Of a DNA stretch of 64,000 nucleotides, positions 25,936 through 35,312 are shown piece after piece. The notes beneath the pieces are model-generated. The model was not told where the DNA came from. It saw only the letters and a list, made by a program, of their open reading frames with translations, and made no database searches. Position 1 is the first letter of the stretch. The number at the start of each line of letters is the position of its first letter. This DNA comes from Bacteroidia bacterium. GTDB lineage: Bacteria > Bacteroidota > Bacteroidia > Flavobacteriales > Flavobacteriaceae. Both the position numbers and the translations under genes were made by a program. The stretch spans positions 186,001-250,000 of the forward strand of contig JAUIBW010000002.1 of the NCBI GenBank assembly GCA_030427585.1. Direction: 5' to 3'.

Positions 25936-26610
25936 TTATGTTGCCAACTGCCCTTTGATAGTGGTAGTACCCACTAAGTATCCTGCTATAAATACCAATC
26001 CTAACAGGACTAATTCATCTTTCTCCAGTATTGATGATTTTCGAGGTGTTGTAGTTGTGGGTTCCGTTTTTACAGGTGTTTTTTCTTTTCCTGAAAGTTT
26101 TCTCTGCCTTACCTCATTCCAAACCATTTGTACCTCTGAAGCTAGTTTCTGATCTTCAGGGTTTGCATTGGATTTTTTAACTATACGGTCATAATAGCTT
26201 TTTAGTTCCTTGTCAGATGCATCTGAAAACTGGTCCAAAAAACTATCTTCATCACCAGATCCATTGTAATTGGAATGCCCACACGAACCACAAAAGTTAT
26301 CTTCTTCATTATAGTTATCGTTACTACAGGAATTACAAGGTTTTTTCTTCTCCTTTAGGTTTAAGGATAGGATTGCTTTTTTATCCGGGTGTATTTTTAG
26401 CAATTCTGTGATTACTGATTTACCTTCCTTTTGGATCAATTCTTTCGTTGCTCTCACCAAAGTACGGAGGTTCTTAGGGGCTTCATACCCACAATCATAT
26501 ATGATCTTGCGTACAGGATCAGGATTGCTAAACACGATATAGTCAATACTGTTTTGCGCTAAACCCTTTCTTTTCTTTCCTTTTGATCTTCTCATAAGCA
26601 TTTCATTCAT
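25936..26610 (-). CDS. C-anchored protein with Cys-rich patch
   Basis: A 224-residue protein. A basic start (R-R-S-K-G-K-K-R-K), a helical region, and a cysteine cluster (C-N-S-C-S-N-D-N; F-C-G-S-C-G-H-S) that looks like a small zinc-binding knuckle at about 92-113. The C-terminal helix lies near 201-218 (L-L-G-L-V-F-I-A-G-Y-L-V-G). It is the first gene after the intrinsic terminator at 26622-26664, so it is expressed at readthrough level or from its own promoter. Confidence 0.55.
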   Translation of the reverse strand: MNEMLMRRSKGKKRKGLAQNSIDYIVFSNPDPVRKIIYDCGYEAPKNLRTLVRATKELIQKEGKSVITELLKIHPDKKAILSLNLKEKKKPCNSCSNDNYNEEDNFCGSCGHSNYNGSGDEDSFLDQFSDASDKELKSYYDRIVKKSNANPEDQKLASEVQMVWNEVRQRKLSGKEKTPVKTEPTTTTPRKSSILEKDELVLLGLVFIAGYLVGTTTIKGQLAT

Positions 26611-26621
26611 CTGTTAAAAAG

Positions 26622-26664
26622 ACCAGCCAAAGCCCTGGAGAATATTCCTATCGCTTTGGCCGGT
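26622..26664 (-). terminator. intrinsic terminator behind the capsid-like gene
   Basis: Read on the minus strand, ACCGGCCAAAGC pairs with GCTTTGGCTGGT over 12 positions with one G-U wobble, followed by CTTTTTAAC. This is a strong intrinsic terminator placed directly after the 308-aa gene and inside an otherwise tight operon. It should make that gene's transcript more abundant than those downstream, as for a major structural protein. Confidence 0.75.
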
Positions 26665-26705
26665 TCACTTTATTTAGTGTAAACTAAGTTTACTGCTTAT
26701 CGTAG

Positions 26706-27632
26706 TTACCTCAATCTACGTCTACGTAATGCCCGTCTTGGCCTATAGTACCTGCGTATTGGCCTTCTTCGAAATCGTCTACGTCTTCTTGGACGGATGC
26801 CAAAAGCTGTAGAGCGCTTTCTTCTGCGGATCAAATCTATTTGGGGTAAACCTGTGGTTCTGGGAACTCTGGATAATTCAGCTACATTATGCCCTTTTAA
26901 CAAATTACCCATATTCGCTCTGGCCTTAATGGTAAAAGTGAATACCGCCTTTGTCTCCGGATTTATGGTAACACGCAACGAATCCTGACCTGTAACATTC
27001 AACTCAAAATTGTCATCATCAATTAATTGCTGTGTGAAATTTTGAGGTGATGTTGCGTTACGGGGTTGATACACCCGGATGGTGTTTGATCCTGTAGCCG
27101 TTCTTTTGGTAAGCTTTAAAACGTTATCAAATTGTAACGGGTTCGATACAGAATACTTCATCCCCGATATCTTGAACGGGTTTGCCTTGGATTCTTCTTT
27201 GACCTCATTATGACTACTCTCCTCTACATCAACAGTAATCCCAGCAGGTTGTGCTGCATTTTCATTACCTCCGAAAATAATAGCTTCCGCTGCTTCCCCT
27301 GAAGTATTTTTAACCACAACCGTAAGGGTTCGGTCATTAGGGTCTATTTTTCCAATAGAGGTATGGGTATAATCGTCATAGCCGTCATCTTCATATCCGT
27401 CATAGTCATCATACCCATCTTCTTCATATTCCTCGTCATAATCATCATACCCATCTTCGTTTCCTTCAAAACCAGGATCAAAGTCATCTTCATCCTCATC
27501 ATCATAACCATCATAGACTTCCATATCCCCGTCATAATCATCGTAACGATCCTCCGCGTCATCCTGATATCTCATTAATTCATCATTGTAACTCATTTTC
27601 TTTGATTTTTTATCTCGCTTTACGCGTGACAT
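26706..27632 (-). CDS. candidate major capsid-type protein with acidic head and Arg tail
   Basis: A 308-residue soluble protein in three parts. Residues about 15-90 are extremely acidic D/E/Y/G repeats (Y-D-D-Y-D-G-Y-E-D-D-G-Y-D-D-Y). Residues about 97-265 are beta-rich with a plausible single jelly-roll pattern (N-P-F-K-I-S-G-M-K-Y-S-V; A-V-F-T-F-T-I-K-A-R-A-N-M). The last 40 residues hold 23 Arg and 1 Lys. Such basic arms bind packaged nucleic acid in several small viruses, and the acidic head could mask the arm before assembly. It has no membrane segment and owns a terminator. A virion role is inference; a DNA-condensing protein is the alternative. Confidence 0.5.
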   Translation of the reverse strand: MSRVKRDKKSKKMSYNDELMRYQDDAEDRYDDYDGDMEVYDGYDDEDEDDFDPGFEGNEDGYDDYDEEYEEDGYDDYDGYEDDGYDDYTHTSIGKIDPNDRTLTVVVKNTSGEAAEAIIFGGNENAAQPAGITVDVEESSHNEVKEESKANPFKISGMKYSVSNPLQFDNVLKLTKRTATGSNTIRVYQPRNATSPQNFTQQLIDDDNFELNVTGQDSLRVTINPETKAVFTFTIKARANMGNLLKGHNVAELSRVPRTTGLPQIDLIRRRKRSTAFGIRPRRRRRFRRRPIRRYYRPRRALRRRRLR

Positions 27633-27703
27633 TTAACTTGTTCAATACCTCAAATCCTTTCAATTGTCATAACTAAAATCGCTCTGCGATCCTCTCTAAA
27701 GGA

Positions 27704-27874
27704 TTATGCTTTTTTACTGACCATTTGTGGCTTTTTAGCTGCTGCTAGTTTTTTTTGCTTTTTCTCAACCCATTTTGGACCTAAATAAAATGTTCCTAGT
27801 GCTGTAAAAGCTATTGCTGATACTACGAGTACTGCTCCTATAGCTCCGTAGTCCAAATCTTTTTCATTTGCCAT
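27704..27874 (-). CDS. 56-aa single-TM protein
   Basis: Start at 27874. A membrane helix at about 11-32 (A-I-G-A-V-L-V-V-S-A-I-A-F-T-A-L-G-T-F-Y) followed by a Lys-rich tail (E-K-K-Q-K-K-L-A-A-A-K-K). It is the first gene of the virion-like operon as read on the minus strand. The Ala/Gly/Val-rich helix with a basic tail resembles major coat proteins of filamentous phages and small membrane proteins of icosahedral ones. Confidence 0.55.
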   Translation of the reverse strand: MANEKDLDYGAIGAVLVVSAIAFTALGTFYLGPKWVEKKQKKLAAAKKPQMVSKKA

Positions 27875-27880
27875 TTCCTT

Positions 27881-28156
27881 ATTTTTTATGTGACTAATTG
27901 GCGTGGGTCTCTAAACCTCTGACCGCTAAATTCTGAAGGTATTTTGGGAAAAACACGCAACTTTTTTGCTACGCGTTTGCTAAAAAATGAGAAATGAGTA
28001 ATTGGTGGGATGCCCCTAATGCAATGGTGTAGTAAAACTTTTTTCTTGAAAAACCTGAATATACAAATAAGAATCCCTTTTGTACTATAGTTTGCCTTTT
28101 CAAGCCTTATTATTTTTTAAATTAATTCGACTATTTTTATCATAGGCATTGTCGAT
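27881..28156. other. intergenic region between divergent blocks
   Basis: This stretch holds the presumed start of the minus-strand virion-like operon and the promoter of the plus-strand cargo genes. No exact TAnnTTTG box was found on either strand, but TATAGTTTG at about 28088-28096 is near it in the plus direction. No ORF is supported. Confidence 0.3.
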
Positions 28157-28477
28157 ATGAGACGTATTTTACTTCAGCAGCATCTTGTTATTACAAAAAA
28201 GGTATTTGAGAAATACTTTGGTTATGCTATGGATAAAGGGGAAATAAGGATTGAAAATGAAAAAGGTAAAGCCAAGCTTGCTGCTGGAATATATTTTCTA
28301 AATGATGTTCCCGAGACAAAGGTAAAAACAGATGAAATCTATAGCATTCTCTGGGGTCTTATTCAGAAATATAAAGCTTTTGGGTATTCCCCAAACAGGT
28401 TTCAAGAAAAACCTGTATACTACGAATATGAACCGGAAACAAAAACTTGGGAGGTGTATAATTGCCCTTCTAAATGA
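28157..28477 (+). CDS. unknown soluble protein
   Basis: A 106-residue protein with no signal or membrane segment. Features: K-K-V-F-E-K-Y-F-G-Y, and a tail rich in Y/E/P (V-Y-Y-E-Y-E-P-E-T-K-T-W). It is the first plus-strand gene of the accessory island. No family recognised. Confidence 0.45.
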   Translation: MRRILLQQHLVITKKVFEKYFGYAMDKGEIRIENEKGKAKLAAGIYFLNDVPETKVKTDEIYSILWGLIQKYKAFGYSPNRFQEKPVYYEYEPETKTWEVYNCPSK

Positions 28478-28966
28478 CAACTGTATGTAACTTATAGATC
28501 TATCTCTCATTTATTCTTTATCACAAACACTAGTTCAAGGCACTTAAATAATAGCTAACTTTTTAATCATTTCATATAACTCACAGAAGATTATTTTTAC
28601 GGATACCGAGAATAATTTAAGGGAAATATTAGTATGTTTGTATATCTTGAAACTTGTTTTTTTTTGGAAAAAATGCAAAAACAACAAATGGAGAATTTCT
28701 TTGTTTGGTTCTCTACTGGATGCATTTTTAATTAGTAGGTTTCTTGCCTTATATAATCAGTATATTATTAATTAAAAGTTGAAAGACCTGGTATTGCATA
28801 TGATTTTGAGTGATGGGATTTATGCATTATTATCCCACTATGGATATTAGGCTTGTTTTTAAATGTTATATAAGAAAAAATAAATCCAAAAGACTCAAGT
28901 AATTTAAAAAAAGAATAATGATCTTTTAAAGCAAGCTTGTTGTTCAAAATTATTCAAAGTACTAAT

Positions 28967-29167
28967 ATGAAATTCGAAAAAGGACAAAAAGTAATATACA
29001 CAAAAAATAACAAAAGGTATAATGCAATTATTTTACATCGAAAATGGGATTTTCCAAGAGATTATATAGACACTCCTTTTGCACACGGAAACTTTGATTA
29101 TTTGATTAACGTAGATTGGGGAAATAAGGAAGAAGATATATTTGTTATGGAATCAGACTTGTCATAG
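28967..29167 (+). CDS. small KOW/SH3-like protein
   Basis: A 66-residue protein from ATG at 28967; an upstream TTG frame adds a non-matching leader. G-Q-K-V-I-Y-T-K-N-N-K-R-Y-N-A-I-I-L resembles the start of small SH3-fold or KOW-type proteins. No catalytic residues are evident. It overlaps nothing and leads into the next gene with a 19-base gap. Confidence 0.45.
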   Translation: MKFEKGQKVIYTKNNKRYNAIILHRKWDFPRDYIDTPFAHGNFDYLINVDWGNKEEDIFVMESDLS

Positions 29168-29186
29168 TATAAACCATATACGTATT

Positions 29187-29468
29187 ATGGCAGAATACTA
29201 CGATAGAAAACTGTTTTATGATCGACACCTGGAAGATCATATCAATTTAAGAGAAAATCCATATCACGTCCATTTTATAAAAAATAAGGTAGACGAAGGT
29301 TATTACCTAGGAGTATACTTTAGTGAAAAATCAAATGAATATTCCATGTTAGTAAATAGCCTTTCTTCATTAGCTTCTGAGTTAAGGAAATACAATTCTT
29401 TTTTTACTCCTCAATCTAAAGTGTATAAAAGATTAAATTTTATAGAAAGTATATTGTTCTACGGATAA
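29187..29468 (+). CDS. unknown small protein
   Basis: A 93-residue protein from ATG at 29187; a longer reading from 29142 would overlap the previous gene. Aromatic and charged (Y-Y-D-R-K-L-F-Y-D-R-H-L), with a helical end. It is flanked at close spacing by 28967-29167 and 29492-30100, consistent with one operon. Function unknown. Confidence 0.45.
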   Translation: MAEYYDRKLFYDRHLEDHINLRENPYHVHFIKNKVDEGYYLGVYFSEKSNEYSMLVNSLSSLASELRKYNSFFTPQSKVYKRLNFIESILFYG

Positions 29469-29491
29469 AGATTTAAAATAAGCACTCAAAA

Positions 29492-30100
29492 ATGATACTA
29501 GATGTAACCAACTTAGACAAAAAACTTTTAATAAGAGCTTTATATGATTCTTCTTCACCAATAGGAATGGGAAAAGTAGAATACTATGTTAGAAAAGAGA
29601 GAGGGGATTTCGTTCATGACATAACAGATGAAGAATGTGAATATTTGTTGTCAGATTTTGAAAACTTATGCCCAAAAGAGCACAAGTTAGAAGCTTCTTA
29701 TTATGGGGAGGAAGAGGATGAAGATAATCCGGAATTTCATGGAACATCAGCAAAAGTAGCGGACTATATAAAAGGAGTAACTCTAAAACTAAACTTGTAT
29801 AGACCATATTCTGATTTCTCCAAAGTATATGTATATAGTGATGCTTATGATATGCGGAATGGTTTTTATATGTTCCTGGAAACGTTGATAAAGAATTTTC
29901 CTCTAACAGACTTTAGGATTGTGGATAAAGAATATGATGAGTTTTGGGATTTAGAGGAGATGAATGAAAAACATAATTTTGACAGGGACAGGTTTAATCT
30001 GATGAAAATTGTGGTTAACAATCAATTACCTAATGGTTATGTTGACAAGAATGTACTCAAGTCCTTTGAATATTTTGATCAAGTAGTCCTAGATATATAA
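29492..30100 (+). CDS. acidic unknown protein
   Basis: A 202-residue soluble protein, strongly acidic (E-E-E-D-E-D-N-P-E-F), with alternating alpha and beta patterns. Acidic, stand-alone proteins in Bacteroidota accessory regions are often immunity or antitoxin proteins, but I see no specific signature. Last gene of this three-gene group. Confidence 0.45.
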   Translation: MILDVTNLDKKLLIRALYDSSSPIGMGKVEYYVRKERGDFVHDITDEECEYLLSDFENLCPKEHKLEASYYGEEEDEDNPEFHGTSAKVADYIKGVTLKLNLYRPYSDFSKVYVYSDAYDMRNGFYMFLETLIKNFPLTDFRIVDKEYDEFWDLEEMNEKHNFDRDRFNLMKIVVNNQLPNGYVDKNVLKSFEYFDQVVLDI

Positions 30101-30350
30101 AGTTGATGGTTTTATGCATTCCTAAGCATGTTTAGAACAAGGTTTAGAAAAAAAGAATTAGCAATTCACAGATTATAAGTGATGATTAGAAACTCGGATA
30201 GTATCCTAATGGCACTTGTATAATAAACTACTAATTGTATAACCTTTGGTTCAATTATCAAATAAAATTGTAACAATTTTAATAGTTATATTACTCATAA
30301 AGTAGTATATATGTACTATTCTATAAAACCCAACTTAAATAAATATTTAC

Positions 30351-31007
30351 ATGCCTGATTTTGATTTTTTTATAAACTATCCTTTTATAACTGCCATATT
30401 TCTAGTTTTCGCCTTAATAAAATACCGTGACAAAGTAATAGTATTGTTTCCAAATCCTAAAAAAAAACTGGAATCCTTACTTATGGCCAAAAACAATTGT
30501 AACCAGAATGATCAGGATTTTATAAATTTCTTAGAATCTGAAGTTGAAAAAACAACTTTTCATTTAGGAACAGGTCTACAATTGAATCCTAAAAACAAAA
30601 AATTGCGACAATTGTATCTTGATATTAAAGATGAAATGGAATGGCATGAAATCCTCAAAATAAAGGAGTACTTATGGAACTTAAATAGTCTAAAAGAAGT
30701 AGGAACATTTAGGGCTAAAGCTATGTTCTATGTACGTGGGTTCATTTGGTTTTCATGTTTTATGATCAGTTTATTTTTCTTAGTTTATTGGCTTATCAAA
30801 AAACAAGGTTCATTTAACATAGAGTCCTTCGATATCCTTCTTGGAATAGTTTTTATGATTTCTGGCTCAGTTTTATTTTTCATGGGAGAGTTATTTAATG
30901 TAAACCTTATTAAGAAATTTGATCATATTGTCATGAATAAACAAATAATCAAATCTAAAACGATTGACCTTTCTGAAGAAAATAGTTCCCTCGCTGACAT
31001 AGCCTAA
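30351..31007 (+). CDS. membrane protein of unknown function
   Basis: A 218-residue protein with a hydrophobic N-terminus (F-I-T-A-I-F-L-V-F-A-L-I), a soluble middle and two further helices (G-F-I-W-F-S-C-F-M-I-S-L-F-F-L-V-Y-W; I-V-F-M-I-S-G-S-V-L-F-F-M). It lies upstream of the SEFIR gene on the same strand, 50 bases before a four-TM gene. It could be an accessory to that system or unrelated cargo. Confidence 0.5.
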   Translation: MPDFDFFINYPFITAIFLVFALIKYRDKVIVLFPNPKKKLESLLMAKNNCNQNDQDFINFLESEVEKTTFHLGTGLQLNPKNKKLRQLYLDIKDEMEWHEILKIKEYLWNLNSLKEVGTFRAKAMFYVRGFIWFSCFMISLFFLVYWLIKKQGSFNIESFDILLGIVFMISGSVLFFMGELFNVNLIKKFDHIVMNKQIIKSKTIDLSEENSSLADIA

Positions 31008-31056
31008 ACCCAAGATAAGTATATTAAAAATTCAATCAAAACAAACCAATATATTT

Positions 31057-31455
31057 ATGACACTAAATAAAGCTATGCTACTATTTTGGTCTGCCGGATT
31101 ATTAATCTTTATTCTGGGTATACAATATTATTGGGGTGATTCCACAGTGGACATAAATGTTCACGACACGTATTATGTGATCCCTAGTTCATTCATCTTT
31201 ATATTTCTAACCGGTATAATGGGACTCATTGGGTTTCTATATTGGGGAAATGGCAAATTAGGAATATCATTGCACCCGGGAATGGTTACGGTTCATACGA
31301 TAATCACTATAACCTGTATTTTACTATCCATACTTATTCCCTGGATTATTGATCATTTTTCTGGTATTATTTACCATGTAGTAATCCTTGTTCTTTTTGT
31401 GGTTTTTATCCTGGGTCTAATATCACAAACAATTTTAATATTTAATTTAATTTAA
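31057..31455 (+). CDS. four-TM protein with a COX1-like motif
   Basis: A 132-residue membrane protein with about four helices. It contains V-H-D-T-Y-Y-V-I, resembling a short stretch of cytochrome oxidase subunit I, but the protein is far too short for an oxidase and lacks the heme ligands. Small membrane proteins with this motif are seen alone in bacteria. Function unknown. Confidence 0.5.
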   Translation: MTLNKAMLLFWSAGLLIFILGIQYYWGDSTVDINVHDTYYVIPSSFIFIFLTGIMGLIGFLYWGNGKLGISLHPGMVTVHTIITITCILLSILIPWIIDHFSGIIYHVVILVLFVVFILGLISQTILIFNLI

Positions 31456-31513
31456 TTAGAGGGTTGGCCTTTAAATTTTAAAAAACATAATCTCATAAAT
31501 TTTAATAAACATA

Positions 31514-32965
31514 ATGAATAAGAAAGTCTTTATATCTTATAGTTGGGGAACAAAAGAACATCAGGATTGGGTATTATATTTAGCAAAAAGATTAATGAGC
31601 GATACTGTTGATGTAGAGCTTGACAAATGGAGTTTAAAAGATGGACATGATATCTTCTCTTTTATGGAATCCATGGTAAAATCAGATGAAATATTCAGGG
31701 TGTTGATCATATGCGATCAGAATTACAAAATTAAGTCCGATGAAAGAAAAGGAGGGGTAGGAACCGAAACCCAAATTATTACCCCGGAAATTTATGGTAA
31801 TCAAAATCAAGAGAAGTTCATCCCCATAGTACGAGAAAGAGATGAAGACAACAACGCACACCTTCCGGTTTTCCTATCTTCAAGAAAGTATATTGATTTT
31901 TCCAGTGAAGAATTTTTTGAAGATAGTTATGAAGAATTGTTGAGAAATATCTTAGAAGCTCCATCATACGCCAAACCACAAATAGGAACTACAGTTCCTA
32001 CATATATAACAGAATCTAATGTAAACAATAATAAAACCAATTCTTTATTAAGGACTGTTCAAAATCAATTACTGAAATACCCGGAAAAGGTAAATAGTTA
32101 TGCCAGAGAATTTTTTGAGGCTTTTTTAGAAAATTTATGGGAATTTGAACTGATGAGCAAAAGTCATGATCCAATGACTTTTGGTGATGATATGGTAGCT
32201 AATTTAAGATCCTACAAAGAAATAAGAGAAGATTTTATTCTGTTTTTAAAATTAATTACTAAACCTGAACTTAAAATTGATATTGACTTATTAATAGAGT
32301 TTTTTGAGAAAAAACCGATTTATAGCAGACCAAAAAATCCTGATAGAAATAGCTGGAATGCAGAAACCTACGAAAGCTTTATGATTATATTCCATGAGCT
32401 TTTTATTTATACCATATGTATCTGTTATAAAAATAAAAATTATAAACTCATAGAAAACTTACTACACTCGAAATATTTGTTCAATGATGAGCGGAGGGGT
32501 ACATCTCAGACCCTCAGATATACCCATTTATATACATATTCCTATTTTTTTGAAGAATATTATACTAAGAGACATAACAAATCTACAGGTATGGGTTCTT
32601 TTATGATTAGCAATTTATCCAAAGAAGTTAGAAAAAATGAGTTTGTTTTTGCTGATACTTTATGTCATTATATAGGAGAGTTATATTCAAATGGAGATAT
32701 TCGTGATTCCTGGTTTCCTCATACTCATATCTATAAAGGTAATACAGGTTTTGATTTTTTTCAAAGAATGAATTCCTTAAGGCATTTTGAAAAAGTTAAA
32801 GGTATTTTTGATGTAAAATCCCCCAACGAATTAACTGATCTTATTACAGCATATAAAGAAAAAAAGGCAGGGGAAGAGCGAATTAAATACGGAAAAAACT
32901 GGATTAGTACAATTCCATTTGTCTTTGAAGAAATTGACTTAAATAAAATAGCTGTGGATAGATAA
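31514..32965 (+). CDS. SEFIR/TIR-like defence protein
   Basis: A 483-residue soluble protein. Residues 1-150 form a SEFIR domain, the TIR relative: K-V-F-I-S-Y-S-W-G, D-K-W-S-L-K-D-G-H-D and G-G-V-G-T-E-T-Q-I-I-T are visible. The remaining 330 residues are mostly helical and unassigned. Bacterial SEFIR proteins act in anti-phage defence and may deplete NAD; I infer this role here. As cargo beside a virus-like region it could block competing phages. It is the strongest functional call in the accessory island. Confidence 0.7.
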   Translation: MNKKVFISYSWGTKEHQDWVLYLAKRLMSDTVDVELDKWSLKDGHDIFSFMESMVKSDEIFRVLIICDQNYKIKSDERKGGVGTETQIITPEIYGNQNQEKFIPIVRERDEDNNAHLPVFLSSRKYIDFSSEEFFEDSYEELLRNILEAPSYAKPQIGTTVPTYITESNVNNNKTNSLLRTVQNQLLKYPEKVNSYAREFFEAFLENLWEFELMSKSHDPMTFGDDMVANLRSYKEIREDFILFLKLITKPELKIDIDLLIEFFEKKPIYSRPKNPDRNSWNAETYESFMIIFHELFIYTICICYKNKNYKLIENLLHSKYLFNDERRGTSQTLRYTHLYTYSYFFEEYYTKRHNKSTGMGSFMISNLSKEVRKNEFVFADTLCHYIGELYSNGDIRDSWFPHTHIYKGNTGFDFFQRMNSLRHFEKVKGIFDVKSPNELTDLITAYKEKKAGEERIKYGKNWISTIPFVFEEIDLNKIAVDR

Positions 32966-33011
32966 TATCGTAAAATCCAAACAGGCTTGGATCTTAATTT
33001 AATTGGGTATC

Positions 33012-33155
33012 TCATTTCTTAAAATCTATAACCCAGTACACAATACTTTGCTTTGTTTCATAGTCTGGAGTTTCCCATAACTTGATATATGTATTATTGA
33101 TACATACTTCTCTAAAATCTCTGATAATTTCAGGTATTTGATCAACCTGGATATT
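33012..33155 (-). pseudogene. start-less gene remnant
   Basis: A 47-codon open frame on the minus strand with a protein-like composition (W-E-T-P-D-Y-E-T-K-Q; V-Y-W-V-I-D-F-K-K then stop). A stop codon lies directly upstream and there is no usable start. It looks like the 3' end of a gene destroyed by rearrangement, sitting between the SEFIR and PLD genes. Parent family unknown. Confidence 0.3.
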
Positions 33156-33241
33156 CTATTGATACTATTTTTTTATTGTATTTGAAAAGAATATAGTAAG
33201 AAAGAACTATGATAAAAAGTACAATATATGTTTATGAATCA

Positions 33242-34078
33242 TTAAGAAATAAATGAATTAAGGATATAGGTATGAAGATTTTCTGCAATATGTTCTATAC
33301 CTCGTATGTGATATTCGATTTCCAATTCTTCAGAAGCAAAACTAACATTAAGACCATTATATAAATAAATGTCAAAATTATGATCCTTCCAATAAATCCT
33401 GTATGTATCAAGTTTTTCTTCAAAAAGAGGATGTAAATCTTCCTTGCATTTTTTCAAAATTGCATTTGGTTCCATATCAAACTCGAAACTAGCAAATCCA
33501 TATTTTTTGGTAAGTCTTATTCCTGGTATCGGAAATTGAAGAAGTTCCGTAATTTCTTCAGTTTCCAGAAATTGTCTTAACATTGTAGATGGACTACCAT
33601 TGTCCATTTCAAGATTAAGTTGTTTTTCCTCCTGTATTGAAAAATCCTTTTTTATTTCAGAGTTATGAAGGATCAGGTTGACTTCATCACTCAATTTTTG
33701 ATATAATTTTTCATTCTCCCCTTCTTTACTGAATATTACCCCTAGTTCATTATTCTTAATTTCTGAATATTCATAAAGGTTCATAGAGGTTAGTATCCCC
33801 ATATTTTCATTTAAGTAAGCTTTGGCATGTAACCCTTCTTTATAAAGTAATCTACAATTTACTAAGGAGTCTAACTTACATTTTTCAGAAAGTTTTAATT
33901 CGGATTTGCCGTACACTAACGTAATGGATATCTTTTTTTGATCAGCTCTTTCAAGGCGTTCCAATAATCCTTCAGAAATACTCAAGTATGGGGTCAATAA
34001 AATGATCTCTATTTGAGCCTCATCTATAACTCTCTCTATAAAATAAGAAATACCCCTGGTGGAAATAATATCAATCAT
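33242..34078 (-). CDS. phospholipase D-like protein
   Basis: A 278-residue protein with one HKD-type motif at about 84-98 (H-A-K-A-Y-L-N-E, His84 and Lys86, with Ser98 in T-S-M-N). The preceding strand (I-I-L-L-T-P-Y-L-S-I) is typical of PLD-fold nucleases. The usual motif is H-x-K-x4-D, and here the Asp position is Asn or Glu. The C-terminal half is unassigned. PLD-fold proteins of this size occur in defence systems and mobile elements. Transcribed opposite to the SEFIR gene. Nuclease activity is inferred. Confidence 0.55.
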   Translation of the reverse strand: MIDIISTRGISYFIERVIDEAQIEIILLTPYLSISEGLLERLERADQKKISITLVYGKSELKLSEKCKLDSLVNCRLLYKEGLHAKAYLNENMGILTSMNLYEYSEIKNNELGVIFSKEGENEKLYQKLSDEVNLILHNSEIKKDFSIQEEKQLNLEMDNGSPSTMLRQFLETEEITELLQFPIPGIRLTKKYGFASFEFDMEPNAILKKCKEDLHPLFEEKLDTYRIYWKDHNFDIYLYNGLNVSFASEELEIEYHIRGIEHIAENLHTYILNSFIS

Positions 34079-34376
34079 AAGTTGGCAATAATTGAAGTTA
34101 AAAAATTAAAGGAAATACAGGTTTTATGTAACGTTTGACTTTCTACGCATAAAGATATTTCAAATATGAAAAATCCCCTAATTTTATTTTTATGAAATTA
34201 TAATTGATATGCGGTGTAACTTATAATATAATACTAAATAACAATCAATAGTTTTAGTGTAGTATATTAAAATTATATCTTATTCTCATCCTTAATCATT
34301 TTTGAAGATCAATCAGAATCAACTTTAACTCAATATATCGTGCTTATCTATCATTACTTTATATAAACTATCAGTA

Positions 34377-34642
34377 ATGGAAACAAAAAAGGGAAGAAAC
34401 TCTACAAATATAATTAGAGTAAAAATGATCCTTAGAAAAGTAAAAGAGACCGGAAACAAACATAATCAGAAAAAGATATGAACGTGAGTAAATATCTATC
34501 AGCATTCAAGTCAAAGTTAGAAGATGTTTGCCTTCTTCATGAGATAACAAAAGAAATTAAATTCATTTCATTTTTTCGTTGGGAAATACATTTGTTTTTC
34601 TTTTTATATGCATATCAAATATATTCCTTATCCCTTCTTTAA
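34377..34642 (+). other. two possible tiny ORFs in a 480-base gap
   Basis: On the plus strand a 34-codon basic ORF (34377-34481) overlaps by ATGA with a 54-codon ORF (34478-34642), whose end lies over the antisense membrane gene. The second begins plausibly (M-N-V-S-K-Y-L-S-A-F-K-S-K-L) but turns into an Phe-rich run where it overlaps. They may be remnants. The rest of 34079-34562 shows nothing. Confidence 0.25.
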
Positions 34643-35312
34643 GGTTAAATCCTTCATAACTGACTCTAAATAAATTGACAACCACTATTTTCACAAAAAA
34701 GGCACCTACAATTGAAACAGCAACTAAACCAGCAATATAGAATATGTGATCAATATCTGTGTCCGGACTAATCGCCCATAATAAATACACAAAAGAAATG
34801 ATAAAACATAGTAACGATGCTGGTAGAAAACTTTTGGTCATTCTATTCCAGTTAATAGTTTCCTTATTAATATATAGAATAATAAAAATAAATCCAATCA
34901 TTAAAATAAAGATCGGCAGACCAATACCATTTAAAAAAGCATTTAAAGACTCAAAGCCTCTTACTTCATAAAAAGCTTTAAGATTTTTTAGATCTGTATG
35001 TAACTCAGACGATTTTCTTTCATTAAAATCATGTTCTTCAACCAGATCTAGAGCCCTATCTATCTTATCTTGAGTAATCGCATTAGGGTTATTTGCCATT
35101 TCCTTTAATAAAAGGATAGCATCACTTCTGTTTTCATTTTGTAAATCATGATATTTTCTGAATTCTTTCCTAGCTATAACAACCTCTTCAGGGTTATCAT
35201 CCACCAAAGCTTGTGAGAGTGAAGCAAACACTCCAAAAGAAATAAAAAGAATTACAAAATATTTTTTAATAATAATATTCTTCGTCTTCGTCTTCGTCGG
35301 AAGAACTCCCAA
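34563..35312 (-). CDS. four-TM membrane protein paired with a lipoprotein
   Basis: About 249 residues from TTG at 35312. An ATG at 35357 would overlap the lipoprotein gene by 92 bases. An N-terminal membrane helix is followed by a charged helical region of about 90 residues (probably periplasmic), then three more helices (I-F-I-L-M-I-G-F-I-F-I-I-L; L-C-F-I-I-S-F-V-Y-L-L; A-S-I-V-G-A-F-F-type). Same layout as the pair at 470-1259 but the sequences are not obviously alike. Role unknown; the start is uncertain. Confidence 0.5.
   Translation of the reverse strand: MGVLPTKTKTKNIIIKKYFVILFISFGVFASLSQALVDDNPEEVVIARKEFRKYHDLQNENRSDAILLLKEMANNPNAITQDKIDRALDLVEEHDFNERKSSELHTDLKNLKAFYEVRGFESLNAFLNGIGLPIFILMIGFIFIILYINKETINWNRMTKSFLPASLLCFIISFVYLLWAISPDTDIDHIFYIAGLVAVSIVGAFFVKIVVVNLFRVSYEGFNLKEGIRNIFDMHIKRKTNVFPNEKMK

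Noticed and set aside
27363-27578. A plus-strand frame of repeated Ile/Val/Phe residues
   Set aside because: It is the complement of the acidic GAT/GAC repeats of the capsid-like gene.
31057-31455. Cytochrome c oxidase subunit
   Set aside because: Only a short HDTYYVI-like motif is shared; the protein is far too short and lacks heme ligands.
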